Shown here: in pieces, positions 37,859 through 46,847 of the stretch
Position numbering within the stretch: the first letter of the stretch is position 1
Layout of the letters: each line of letters opens with the position of its first letter
NCBI RefSeq assembly: GCF_900114735.1
Contig: NZ_FOUA01000006.1
Location: forward strand, 206,246-270,245
DNA: 64,000 nt
Source: Halopseudomonas bauzanensis
Lineage (GTDB): Bacteria > Pseudomonadota > Gammaproteobacteria > Pseudomonadales > Pseudomonadaceae
Reading direction: 5' to 3'
Notes under the pieces: generated by a model
Databases searched by the model: none
The model's input: only the letters and a program-made list of their open reading frames with translations
What the model was told of the DNA's origin: nothing
Translations under genes and position numbers: made by a program

Positions 37859-37892
37859 AAAAGCGGTCGGTAGCCTGCGCTACCGACCGCTT
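37859..37892 (-). terminator. Intrinsic terminator of aceEF
   Basis: The stem aagcggtcggtagc (37861-37874) / gctaccgaccgctt (37879-37892) with loop ctgc is flanked by T-runs in both directions. On the minus strand it follows the aceF stop after 4 nt and ends in TTTT, so it should terminate the aceE-aceF transcript and also reads as a terminator for the REP side. Confidence 0.92.
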
Positions 37893-37896
37893 TTTC

Positions 37897-39870
37897 TTAC
37901 AGCAACATTGACCGGATATCACCCAGCAGTTCACCTAGACGCTTGGTGAACAGGGCTGCGGCGGCGCCGTTGATGGCGCGGTGGTCGTAGGACAGCGACA
38001 GCGGCAGCATCAGCTTGGGCTGGAAGGCTTTACCATCCCATACCGGTTGCATGGTTGCCCGACTGACGCCGAGGATCGCCACTTCCGGGGTGTTGACGAT
38101 CGGGGTGAAGTAGGTACCCCCGATGTGCCCCAGGCTGGAGATGGTGAAGCAGGCGCCTTGCATGTCGTTGGCGCTGAGCTTCTTGTTGCGGGCCTTGTCG
38201 GCGAGTTCCGCCGCTTCGGCAGCCAGCTCCAGCAGGCTCTTCTTGTCTACATCGCGGATCACCGCAACCAGCAGACCGTCCGGCGTGTCCACGGCAAAGC
38301 CGATGTGCACGTAGTTCTTCTGGATCAGTTGCTTGCCGTTGGGCGCCAGCGAGACGTTGAAGTTCGGCTGTTCGCGCAGCAGATGAGCACAGGCCTTGAG
38401 CAGGAACGGCAGTACGGTCAGCTTGACGCCGGCCTTCTCCGCCACAGCCTTCTGGGCCTTGCGGAAGTCTTCCAGTTCGCTGATATCGGCCAGGTCGAAC
38501 TGGGTGACATGGGGTACGTTCAGCCAGCTGCGATGCAGGTTGCTGGCACCGATCTGCTGCAGACGGGTCATGTCCTTCAGTTCCACTTCACCGAAGCGGC
38601 TGAAGTCGACTTCCGGTACTTGCGGGATGCCGGCACCACCGGTTGCGGCTGCGCCGCCGGTTTCCTTGCTCTTGCGCATGACGCTCTGGACGAAGCTCTG
38701 CACATCCTCCTTGAGGATACGATTGCGCGGGCCGCTACCCGATACGTCGGTCAGCTCTACACCAAACTCCCTGGCCAGCTTGCGTACGGCCGGGCCGGCA
38801 TGGACCTTCTTGTTGCCACGGCTGGGCGCGCCGACCGGGGCCGGTGCGGCTTGCTTGGCGGCCGGAGCTGGAGCGCGTTCTTCCTTGGCTGGTGCTGCTG
38901 CGACTTCTTCCCTGGTTTGCTCGGCGGCGGGTGCCTGCTCGGCTTCTTCAGCCTCGCCTTCCACGCGCATGCGCAGCATCAGATCGCCGGCTTTCACTTC
39001 CTGCTCGAGTTTTACCTCGATGGCTTCGATCACACCGGCGGCTGGTGCCGGAATCTCCATGCTGGCCTTGTCGGATTCCAGGGTCAGCAGGCTCTGTTCA
39101 GCCTCGACCTTGTCGCCGACCTGCACCATCAGCTCGATGACCCGTGCACTGCCATCGCCAATATCGGGGATATTGAACGATTGCACGCTGCTTTCGGCTT
39201 TCTTCGGTGCTGGCTTCTGCGCTGGGGCAGGGGCTGCCGTTTCCTGCTTGGCCGGCTCCTGCGCTGCTTCTTCTTCAGCTTCGCCTTCGCCTTCAACGCG
39301 GATATGCATCATCAGGTCGCCGGTTTTCACTTCCTGGTCCATCTTGACCTCGATGGACTCGATGACGCCGCTGGCCGGTGCGGGGATCTCCATGCTGGCC
39401 TTGTCGGATTCCAGGGTCAGCAGGCTCTGCTCGGCCTCGACCTTGTCACCTACCTGCACCATCAGCTCGATAACGCGCGCGGTGCCATCACCTATATCGG
39501 GGATGGTGAACGACTGAACGCTGCTGCCGGCTTTCTTCGGCGCGGGTTTTTCCGCCGGGGCAGGAGCTGCTGCTTCCTGCTTGGCCGGCTGCTCGGCTTT
39601 GGCTGCTTCCTCGGGCTTCTCGTCGGCCGGCTGCTCGCCGCCCTCGATGTCCAGCTCGATCAGCTCGTCACCTTCGGACAGGCTGTCGCCCAGCTTCACC
39701 TTGATGGCCTTGATGACGCCAGCCTTGGGGCTCGGCAGCTCCATGCTGGCCTTGTCCGATTCCAGTGTTACCAGACTCTGTTCCACTTCGACGCGATCGC
39801 CGACCTGAACCAGGATCTCAATGACTTCGCCTTCGCCGCCGATGTCGGGTACCTTGATCACTTCACTCAT
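37897..39870 (-). CDS. aceF: Pyruvate dehydrogenase E2, dihydrolipoyl acetyltransferase with three lipoyl domains
   Basis: A 657-aa core subunit of pyruvate dehydrogenase, transferring acetyl from lipoyl to CoA. Three lipoyl domains, each with the ESDKASME motif (lipoyl Lys40, Lys157, Lys268), are joined by Ala/Pro/Lys-rich flexible linkers. An E3/E1-binding domain follows (about 360-395: AGPAVRKLAREFGVELTDVSGSGPRNRILKEDV), then the catalytic domain ending with the HxxxD motif in SYDHRAINGAAA. Lipoyl domains 2 and 3 are nearly identical over about 50 residues, suggesting a recent duplication. As I recall, P. aeruginosa AceF has two lipoyl domains, E. coli three. It lies 10 nt downstream of aceE. 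Confidence 0.97.
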   Translation of the reverse strand: MSEVIKVPDIGGEGEVIEILVQVGDRVEVEQSLVTLESDKASMELPSPKAGVIKAIKVKLGDSLSEGDELIELDIEGGEQPADEKPEEAAKAEQPAKQEAAAPAPAEKPAPKKAGSSVQSFTIPDIGDGTARVIELMVQVGDKVEAEQSLLTLESDKASMEIPAPASGVIESIEVKMDQEVKTGDLMMHIRVEGEGEAEEEAAQEPAKQETAAPAPAQKPAPKKAESSVQSFNIPDIGDGSARVIELMVQVGDKVEAEQSLLTLESDKASMEIPAPAAGVIEAIEVKLEQEVKAGDLMLRMRVEGEAEEAEQAPAAEQTREEVAAAPAKEERAPAPAAKQAAPAPVGAPSRGNKKVHAGPAVRKLAREFGVELTDVSGSGPRNRILKEDVQSFVQSVMRKSKETGGAAATGGAGIPQVPEVDFSRFGEVELKDMTRLQQIGASNLHRSWLNVPHVTQFDLADISELEDFRKAQKAVAEKAGVKLTVLPFLLKACAHLLREQPNFNVSLAPNGKQLIQKNYVHIGFAVDTPDGLLVAVIRDVDKKSLLELAAEAAELADKARNKKLSANDMQGACFTISSLGHIGGTYFTPIVNTPEVAILGVSRATMQPVWDGKAFQPKLMLPLSLSYDHRAINGAAAALFTKRLGELLGDIRSMLL

Positions 39871-39880
39871 GGCCGTCTCC

Positions 39881-42532
39881 TCAGCAGTTCAGCGGGTTGG
39901 TTTTGTTCGGGTCCAGACCGAAGGTGGCCTGGGCCTCGATCAGTACCTCGGGCTGCAGCTCGCCGTTCTCGACCAGCGCCGACAGGGTGGTGTAGACGAT
40001 CCAGCGACGGTCGACTTCGAAGAAGTCGCGCAGCTTGCGGCGGCTATCACTGCGGCCGAAGCCATCAGTACCCAGCGCCTTGAAATTGCCAGGTATCCAC
40101 TGGCGGATCTGCTCGGCATACAGCTTCATGTAGTCGGTAGCGGCGATGACCGGCCCGCTGCGCTCGGCCAGGTTCTGCTCGACGTAGGTCAGGCGCGGTG
40201 TGTCGGTCGGGTGCAGGCGGTTCCAGCGCTCCACGTCCAGGCCGTCGCGACGCAGTTCGTTGAAGCTGGTGACGCTCCAGATATCGGCGCTGATACCGTA
40301 ATTCTTCTGCAGAATTTCCGCGGCTTCGCGGACTTCGCGCAGAATGGTACCGCTGCCCATCAGCTGGACATGCTGCTTGCCTTTCTCCTTGGCCTCATCG
40401 AGCAGATACATGCCGCGGATGATGCCTTCTTCCACGCCTTCGGGCATGGCCGGCTGGGCGTAGGCTTCGTTCATCACGGTCAGGTAATAGAAGATGTTTT
40501 CCTGCTCTTCCATCATCCGGCGTGAGCCTTCGCGGATGATCACCGCCAGCTCGTAGCCGTAGGTGGGGTCATAGGTGCGGCAGTTGGGGATGGTCGATGC
40601 CAGGATATGGCTGTGACCATCTTCGTGCTGCAGACCTTCGCCGTTCAGGGTGGTGCGACCAGCGGTGCCGCCGATCAGGAAGCCCTTGGCGCGGCTGTCA
40701 CCAGCGGCCCAGGCCAGATCACCGATACGCTGGAAGCCGAACATCGAATAGAAGATGTAGAACGGCAGCATCGGCTGGTTGTAGGTGCTGTAGGCCGTGG
40801 CAGCGGCGATCCAGCTGGACATGGCGCCGGCCTCGTTGATGCCTTCGTTGAGGATCTGGCCTTTCTTGTCCTCGCGATAGAACATCACCTGATCCTTGTC
40901 CACCGGCTCATACAGCTGGCCGACGGAGGAGTAGATGCCCAACTGGCGGAACATGCCTTCCATACCGAAGGTACGGGCTTCGTCAGGGACGATCGGCACG
41001 ATGCGCTGACCCAGTTCCTTGTCCTTCAGCATTTGCGCAAGGATGCGCACGAAGGCCATGGTAGTGGAAATTTCGCGCTCGCCGGTGCCATCGAGAATCG
41101 ACTTGAGCGTTTCCAGCGGCGGAACCGGGATCGGCGTGCTGCTGACGCGGCGCTGCGGCGTGTAACCGCCCAGAGCTTCGCGGCGAGAGTGCAGGTACTT
41201 GTACTCGGGCGAGCCTTCTTCCGGACGGTAGAAGGGCAGCTTCTCCAGCTCACTGTCGTTGAGCGGAATACCGAAGCGGTCGCGGAAGGTCTTCAGGCTC
41301 TCGGTGTCGACCTTCTTGGTGTTATGCGCGATGTTCTGGCCCTGGCTGGCGCCGGTACCATAGCCCTTGATGGTCTTGGCCAGAATGACGCTGGGTTGGC
41401 CTTTGTGGTTGGTCGCCGCGTGATAGGCCGCGTATACCTTGTACGGGTCGTGGCCGCCACGGTTGAGCTTCCAGACTTCCTCATCGGACATGTCTTCGAC
41501 CATCTTCTTCAATTCCGGACGGGCGCCGAAGAAGTGTTCGCGTACATAGGCGCCATCGTTGGCCTTGTAGTTCTGGTAGTCGCCGTCGACGACTTCTTCC
41601 ATGCGCTGCTGCAGCAGACCGTCATGGTCGCGGGCCAGCAGCGGATCCCACAGGCGGCCCCAGATGACCTTGATCACGTTCCAGTCGGCGCCACGGAAGT
41701 TGCCTTCCAGCTCCTGAATGATCTTGCCATTACCACGCACCGGGCCGTCGAGGCGCTGCAGGTTGCAGTTGATGACGAAGATCAGGTTGTCGAGCTTCTC
41801 GCGACCGGCCAGGGAAATAGCACCCAGGGATTCGGGCTCGTCACACTCGCCGTCACCCAGGAAGCACCAAACCTTCTGCTTGCCGGGCTCAATGAAACCG
41901 CGGCTTTCCAGGTACTTCATGAAGCGTGCCTGGTAGATCGCCTGGATCGGGCCCAGGCCCATGGAGACGGTGGGGAACTGCCAGAAATCGGGCATCAGCC
42001 AGGGGTGCGGATAGGAAGACAGGCCGTTGCCATCGACTTCCTGGCGGTAGTTGGTCATCTGCTCTTCGCTGATCCGGCCTTCCAGGAACGCGCGGGCATA
42101 GATACCCGGTGAGGCGTGACCCTGGTAGAACACCAGGTCACCGCCGTGTTCCTCGGTGGGGGCCTTGAAGAAGTAGTTGAAGCCGATGTCATACAGGGTG
42201 GCGCTGGAGGCAAAGGTGGAGATGTGGCCACCCAGGTCCGGATCCTGCAGGTTGGCGCGCATCACCATGGCCAATGCGTTCCAGCGCACCATGGAGCGAA
42301 TACGGCGCTCCATGAACAGGTCGCCTGGCATGACCGCTTCGTGGGTCACCGGAATGGTGTTGCGATAAGGGGTAGTGATCGCATAGGGCAGGCGGGTGCC
42401 GGTGCGGCTGGCCAATTCGCCCATGCGTTTGATCAGATATTCCGCCCGATCCTCGCCCTCGGCATCGAGAACGGATTCCAGGGCATCGAGCCATTCCTGG
42501 GTTTCGAGTGGATCGATATCATCGTGCTTCAT
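39881..42532 (-). CDS. aceE: Pyruvate dehydrogenase E1 component, homodimeric type
   Basis: An 883-aa thiamine-diphosphate enzyme that decarboxylates pyruvate and acetylates the lipoyl groups of AceF. The start at 42532 ([22 protein letters not shown]) has GGAG upstream and gives the normal length. The ThDP-binding segment [55 protein letters not shown] (GDG...NCN pattern, about 225-285) is intact, as are [26 protein letters not shown] and the C-terminal transketolase-like domain ([20 protein letters not shown]). It is divergent from glnE, with two palindromic operator-like sites upstream. Confidence 0.98.
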   Translation of the reverse strand: MKHDDIDPLETQEWLDALESVLDAEGEDRAEYLIKRMGELASRTGTRLPYAITTPYRNTIPVTHEAVMPGDLFMERRIRSMVRWNALAMVMRANLQDPDLGGHISTFASSATLYDIGFNYFFKAPTEEHGGDLVFYQGHASPGIYARAFLEGRISEEQMTNYRQEVDGNGLSSYPHPWLMPDFWQFPTVSMGLGPIQAIYQARFMKYLESRGFIEPGKQKVWCFLGDGECDEPESLGAISLAGREKLDNLIFVINCNLQRLDGPVRGNGKIIQELEGNFRGADWNVIKVIWGRLWDPLLARDHDGLLQQRMEEVVDGDYQNYKANDGAYVREHFFGARPELKKMVEDMSDEEVWKLNRGGHDPYKVYAAYHAATNHKGQPSVILAKTIKGYGTGASQGQNIAHNTKKVDTESLKTFRDRFGIPLNDSELEKLPFYRPEEGSPEYKYLHSRREALGGYTPQRRVSSTPIPVPPLETLKSILDGTGEREISTTMAFVRILAQMLKDKELGQRIVPIVPDEARTFGMEGMFRQLGIYSSVGQLYEPVDKDQVMFYREDKKGQILNEGINEAGAMSSWIAAATAYSTYNQPMLPFYIFYSMFGFQRIGDLAWAAGDSRAKGFLIGGTAGRTTLNGEGLQHEDGHSHILASTIPNCRTYDPTYGYELAVIIREGSRRMMEEQENIFYYLTVMNEAYAQPAMPEGVEEGIIRGMYLLDEAKEKGKQHVQLMGSGTILREVREAAEILQKNYGISADIWSVTSFNELRRDGLDVERWNRLHPTDTPRLTYVEQNLAERSGPVIAATDYMKLYAEQIRQWIPGNFKALGTDGFGRSDSRRKLRDFFEVDRRWIVYTTLSALVENGELQPEVLIEAQATFGLDPNKTNPLNC

Positions 42533-42625
42533 ATTGTTCTCCAGACCTTGTGGGTCCCGTGGTGGAAAAACGATTGCATGTCGGAGTGGGGTGAAGGACT
42601 CGAAAATGCAATGGTCAAGGGTGCG

Positions 42626-42640
42626 TGTAGTTTTACTACA
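42626..42640. promoter_or_regulatory. Operator-like palindrome 1 (TGTAGT-N3-ACTACA)
   Basis: A perfect inverted repeat tgtagt ttt actaca in the aceE-glnE promoter region, 94 nt upstream of the aceE start. The GT-N3-AC centre fits the half-site layout used by FadR-subfamily GntR repressors such as PdhR and LldR. The regulator is inferred, not known. Confidence 0.65.
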
Positions 42641-42676
42641 AAACGAATAAGAAAACCATCCGGTCACATGAGATTC

Positions 42677-42691
42677 TGTAGTGAAACTACA
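42677..42691. promoter_or_regulatory. Operator-like palindrome 2 (TGTAGT-N3-ACTACA)
   Basis: The same arms as the site at 42626-42640 with spacer gaa (tgtagt gaa actaca). Centres are 51 bp apart, close to five helical turns, so two dimers would lie on one DNA face and could cooperate or loop. It is 88 nt from the glnE start. Confidence 0.65.
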
Positions 42692-42778
42692 TCGGTGGCC
42701 CGGGTTTTTTCGCTGTGCTCTTTTCCATGCGCCCCGGGCGTGGCAATCTGCATCCTTCGGATGTATTCAGGATAGACC

Positions 42779-45721
42779 ATGTCTCTTTCATTGCCGCTCA
42801 CCTTGCCTGCCAGCCTGCAGCGGCTGGTGGATCATCATCTGGCACAGTGGCGGCTCGCCGTCCAGCAAGCCGGGTTGGCCTCCAGCCTGCCGCAACTCGG
42901 TGACACCTTCATGTCCGAACTGCAGCAGGTGCTGGTGGGCAGCGACTTCGTTGCCGAGCAGCTGCGCCGCGATCCGCACATGGCCTGGCGTCTGGTCGAG
43001 GGTGAGCGGCTCCGGCGTTCGCTGGCACCGGGCGAGATGGCCGAGCTGCTGGCGGAAGCGCTGGCGCCGGCGACTACCGAGGATGAACTGGCCCGGCTGC
43101 TGCGACGTTTTCGTCAGCAGCACCAGGTACGCATTATCTGGCGTGACCTGCTGCGCCATGCGGCAACCATGGAGACCACCCAGGATCTGTCCGACATGGC
43201 TGATGTTTGTCTGGAGCAGGGGTACCGCTGGCTGTATCGGCACATGAGCGAGGGCCTGGGAACACCTTGCGATCACGCTGGAGAACCGCAGCATCTGGTC
43301 GTGCTGGGCATGGGCAAGCTGGGGGCCCATGAACTGAACCTGTCCTCGGATATCGATCTGATCTTCGCCTACCCCAGTTCCGGTGAAACCCAGGGCGGTC
43401 GGCGCAGTCTGTCCAATCAGGAGTTCTTCACCCGGGTCGGACAGCGCCTGATCAAGCTGCTGGATGAGGTGACGGTCGACGGCTTCGTGTTCCGCGTGGA
43501 CATGCGGCTGCGTCCCTATGGTGACAGCGGCGCGTTGGTGTTCAGCTTTAACGCCCTGGAACAGTATTACCAGAGCCAGGGTCGTGACTGGGAGCGTTAC
43601 GCCATGATCAAGGCGCGGGTGGTGGCGGGCGATCAGCAGGCCGGCGCCGAGCTGCTGTCCATGCTCAAACCCTTCGTCTATCGGCGTTATCTGGATTTTG
43701 CCGCGATCGAGGCGCTGCGCAACCTCAAACAGATGATCCAGCGTGAAGTGCAACGCAAGGGTCTGGAAGACAACGTCAAGCTGGGCGCTGGCGGTATCCG
43801 CGAGGTGGAATTTATCGGCCAGGCATTCCAGCTGATCCACGGGGGCCGCGACCGCAGCCTGCAGCAACGGCCAATCCTGCCGGTGCTCGATGTGCTGGCC
43901 ACCAATGTCTATCTGCCCGACGCCGCGGTGGATGAGCTGAAGGGCGCCTATCTGTTCCTGCGTGATACCGAACATGCGCTGCAGGCCATCGACGACCGCC
44001 AGACCCAGATGCTGCCCATTGATGCGCTGGGGCAGGCCCGGGTGGCGTGGGTAATGGGGTTCGATTCCTGGGCAGACTATCGCACCCAGCTGGATCTGCA
44101 GCGCAGCAAGGTGGCGCAGCATTTTGCCGGGGTGATCGCCGATCCGGACGAGGACGAAGATCAGCCGCAGCTCGATTATGAGGAATGGATGCTGCTTTGG
44201 AACGACCTGCCCGAAGCGGAGCAGGCTCAGCAGCAACTGGCCGAAGGTGGTTTCCAGGATCCCGTGCGTGCCTGGGAGCTGTTGCGTAATCTGATGGGCT
44301 CGGCGCGGGTGCGAGCCATGCAGCGCATGAGTCGTGAGCGGCTCGATATCTTCATGCCGCGGTTGTTGGGGATGGCATGCGAGCAGGAAGACCCGGACCT
44401 GGCGCTGGAACGAGTCATGCCGTTGGTCGAGGCGGTGGCGCGGCGCTCGGCCTATTTGCTGCTGCTCACGGAAAACCCCGGCGCGCTGCACGAATTGCTG
44501 GTGCTTTGCTCTGCCAGCCCGCTGATCGCCGAGCAGATTACCCGCTATCCAGTGGTGCTGGATGAGCTGTTGAACTCAGGGCGCTTGTATCGTCCGCCGG
44601 AAATCGCGGAGCTGGTGGACGAGCTGCGTCAGGAACTGGTGCGCATTCCCGAGGACGACCTGGAACAGCAGATGGAAGTGCTGCGCTACTTCAAACGTGC
44701 CCATGTATTGCGGGTGGTGGCCTCTGAGATTGCCGGGAGTCTGCCGCTGATGAAGGTCAGTGACTACCTGACCTGGACCGCCGAGGCCATTTTGCAGCAG
44801 GTGCTGGAGCTGGCCTGGAGCGATATGGTTCGGCGTCATGGCGTGCCGCGGCGGCATGATGGCAGCCCCTGCGAACTGGATTTCACCATTGTCGGTTACG
44901 GCAAGGTGGGGGGGATTGAGCTATCCCACGGGTCCGACCTCGATCTGGTATTCATCCACGACGGCGATACCGATGCGGAAACCGATGGCGCGCGCCCCCT
45001 GGATGGTGGCCGTTTCTATACCCGCCTGGGCCAGCGCATCATCCATATACTCACTGCCCAGACCACCTCCGGCGCGCTCTATGATGTGGATATGCGGCTA
45101 CGTCCCTCGGGTGATGCCGGGCTCTTGGTCACCTCGCTGGATGCCTTTGCCCGTTATCAGCGTGAGCAAGCCTGGACCTGGGAACATCAGGCTTTGGTAC
45201 GCGCCCGACCGCTGGCTGGGTGCCCGCGGCTGGGTGAAAAGTTCATTCGCCTGCGCGCTGACGTGCTGGGTCAGGAGCGAGAAGAGGCAAAGTTGCGCCA
45301 GGACGTGCTGAGCATGCGTCAGAAGATGCGCAACAACCTCGCCACGCAGGCCACCCATGGCGGTTTCGCCCCCGCGGCTTTCAGCGCCGAGACGCTGTTT
45401 GATCTGAAGCAGGACGCTGGAGGTATCGTTGATATCGAATTTATGGTGCAATATGCGGTTCTGGCCTGGTCGTGCCGGTACCCCGAGTTACTGCGTTTCA
45501 CGGATAACATCAGAATATTGGACGGGCTGCGTGACGCCGGATTGATCGCCGGTGAGGACGTTCAGCGATTGCAGGAGGCTTACAAGGCCTACCGCGCAGC
45601 AGCCCATCGCCTGGCTTTGCAGAAGCAGCCGGGGAAAACACCTGGCGACCAGTTTCATGACTACCGACATGACATCATCCGACTCTGGCGACAATGGCTG
45701 CCAGAGGCTGCGGATGCCTGA
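42779..45721 (+). CDS. glnE: Bifunctional glutamine synthetase adenylyltransferase/adenylyl-removing enzyme
   Basis: A 980-aa regulator of glutamine synthetase: the N-terminal half removes AMP and the C-terminal half adds AMP, in response to PII and glutamine. Each half has a nucleotidyltransferase motif: LNLSSDIDLIFAYPSSGETQ near residue 195 and ELSHGSDLDLVFIHDGDTD near 720, each followed by a second catalytic Asp (FRVDMRLRPYG, YDVDMRLRPSG). A helical linker joins them. It is divergent from aceE as in P. aeruginosa, and precedes ilvE with a 121-bp gap that contains nothing else recognisable. Confidence 0.97.
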   Translation: MSLSLPLTLPASLQRLVDHHLAQWRLAVQQAGLASSLPQLGDTFMSELQQVLVGSDFVAEQLRRDPHMAWRLVEGERLRRSLAPGEMAELLAEALAPATTEDELARLLRRFRQQHQVRIIWRDLLRHAATMETTQDLSDMADVCLEQGYRWLYRHMSEGLGTPCDHAGEPQHLVVLGMGKLGAHELNLSSDIDLIFAYPSSGETQGGRRSLSNQEFFTRVGQRLIKLLDEVTVDGFVFRVDMRLRPYGDSGALVFSFNALEQYYQSQGRDWERYAMIKARVVAGDQQAGAELLSMLKPFVYRRYLDFAAIEALRNLKQMIQREVQRKGLEDNVKLGAGGIREVEFIGQAFQLIHGGRDRSLQQRPILPVLDVLATNVYLPDAAVDELKGAYLFLRDTEHALQAIDDRQTQMLPIDALGQARVAWVMGFDSWADYRTQLDLQRSKVAQHFAGVIADPDEDEDQPQLDYEEWMLLWNDLPEAEQAQQQLAEGGFQDPVRAWELLRNLMGSARVRAMQRMSRERLDIFMPRLLGMACEQEDPDLALERVMPLVEAVARRSAYLLLLTENPGALHELLVLCSASPLIAEQITRYPVVLDELLNSGRLYRPPEIAELVDELRQELVRIPEDDLEQQMEVLRYFKRAHVLRVVASEIAGSLPLMKVSDYLTWTAEAILQQVLELAWSDMVRRHGVPRRHDGSPCELDFTIVGYGKVGGIELSHGSDLDLVFIHDGDTDAETDGARPLDGGRFYTRLGQRIIHILTAQTTSGALYDVDMRLRPSGDAGLLVTSLDAFARYQREQAWTWEHQALVRARPLAGCPRLGEKFIRLRADVLGQEREEAKLRQDVLSMRQKMRNNLATQATHGGFAPAAFSAETLFDLKQDAGGIVDIEFMVQYAVLAWSCRYPELLRFTDNIRILDGLRDAGLIAGEDVQRLQEAYKAYRAAAHRLALQKQPGKTPGDQFHDYRHDIIRLWRQWLPEAADA

Positions 45722-45842
45722 ATGACATTACATTCGAACAATGCGGCGGGCATGACCAGGCCAGAAAACGATAGGAAAGCTCCGCCAGATGCGGATGCGC
45801 AATCCTGAACCCTAGATAGATATATGAATGGAGCTGGCTGTT

Positions 45843-46766
45843 ATGTCGATGGCTGATCGTGATGGTGTTATCTGGTTTGATGGTCAAATGGTTCCGTGGC
45901 GCGACGCCAACGTCCACGTCCTGACCCACTCGCTGCACTACGGCATGGGCGTATTCGAGGGTGTGCGTGCCTACAACACCGATCAGGGCACTGCGATTTT
46001 CCGTCTGCAGGCGCACACCGACCGCCTGTTCGACTCTGCCCACATCATGGGCATGAAGATCCCCTTCACCAAGGAACAGATCAACGAAGCGTGCCGCGCT
46101 GCGGTGCGTGAGAACAACCTGGATACCGCCTACATTCGCCCGCTGGTGTTCTACGGTTCCGAAGGCATGGGCATCCGCGCCGACAACCTCAAGGTGCATG
46201 TGGTCATCGCTGCCTGGTACTGGGGAGCCTACATGGGTGACGAGGCGCTGGAGCAGGGCATCCGCATCCGTACCAGCTCCTTTACCCGTCATCACGTCAA
46301 CATCACCATGACCCGCGCCAAGTCCAGCGGTGCCTACATGAACTCCATGCTGGCCCTGCAGGAAGCCGTTTCCGCTGGCGCTGACGAGGCCCTGTTGCTG
46401 GACCCCGAAGGCTACGTGGCTGAAGGTTCGGGTGAGAACGTCTTCATCGTCAAGGACGGTGTGATCTATACCCCGGAAGTTACCGCCTGCCTGAACGGCA
46501 TTACCCGCGGCACCGTGTTGAGTCTGGCCGAAGAAATGGGTATCAAGGTGATCGAAAAGCGCATCACCCGGGACGAGGTCTACATCGCCGATGAGGCCTT
46601 CTTCACCGGCACCGCGGCTGAAGTCACCCCGATCCGCGAAGTGGACAACCGCCAGATTGGTATCGGCCGTCGCGGCCCGGTCACCGAGAAGCTGCAGAAG
46701 GCCTACTTCGACCTGGTCAATGGCCGGATTCCGGCGCGCCACGAATGGCTGACGCTGGTGAAGTAA
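45843..46766 (+). CDS. ilvE: Branched-chain amino acid aminotransferase
   Basis: A 307-aa fold-type IV PLP aminotransferase for the last step of Ile, Leu and Val synthesis and the first step of their breakdown. Motifs: THSLHYGMGVFEGVRAY (about 33-49), the PLP lysine in SMTRAK-like MTRAKSSGAYMNSMLALQEA (about 155-175), EGYVAEGSGENVFIVKDG, and GITRGTVLSLAEEMG. The start at 45843 (MSMADRDGVIWFDG) matches the Pseudomonas protein; an earlier in-frame codon adds five residues. The position between glnE and waaF is the pseudomonad order. Confidence 0.97.
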   Translation: MSMADRDGVIWFDGQMVPWRDANVHVLTHSLHYGMGVFEGVRAYNTDQGTAIFRLQAHTDRLFDSAHIMGMKIPFTKEQINEACRAAVRENNLDTAYIRPLVFYGSEGMGIRADNLKVHVVIAAWYWGAYMGDEALEQGIRIRTSSFTRHHVNITMTRAKSSGAYMNSMLALQEAVSAGADEALLLDPEGYVAEGSGENVFIVKDGVIYTPEVTACLNGITRGTVLSLAEEMGIKVIEKRITRDEVYIADEAFFTGTAAEVTPIREVDNRQIGIGRRGPVTEKLQKAYFDLVNGRIPARHEWLTLVK

Positions 46767-46824
46767 GCTGAAAGCGGCAGGCTGAAGCGGGATGTCACTG
46801 GTGTTGCGACCTTCCGCTTTCAGC
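46767..46824. repeat. Inverted repeat between ilvE and waaF
   Basis: Perfect 11-nt arms gctgaaagcgg (46767-46777) and ccgctttcagc (46814-46824) enclose 36 nt. The following gcttcaagctt just before the waaF start is another short palindrome. It begins right after the ilvE stop and may act as an attenuating hairpin or be a dispersed repeat. Confidence 0.6.
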
Positions 46825-46847
46825 CTCATGCTTTGAGCTTCAAGCTT

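Noticed and set aside
36678..37896. CRISPR array
   Set aside because: The repeats are palindromic REP cores in alternating orientation with irregular spacing; there are no uniform spacers or cas genes.
37981..40083. 700-codon plus-strand frame opposite aceF/aceE
   Set aside because: It is antisense to aceF repeats; its repetitive look mirrors the lipoyl duplications.
44050..44085. tRNA T-loop-like gggttcgattcc
   Set aside because: It lies inside the glnE coding frame, and no acceptor stem or other tRNA arms could be built around it.
42788..44491. 567-codon minus-strand frame opposite glnE
   Set aside because: It is fully antisense to glnE with no recognisable domain.
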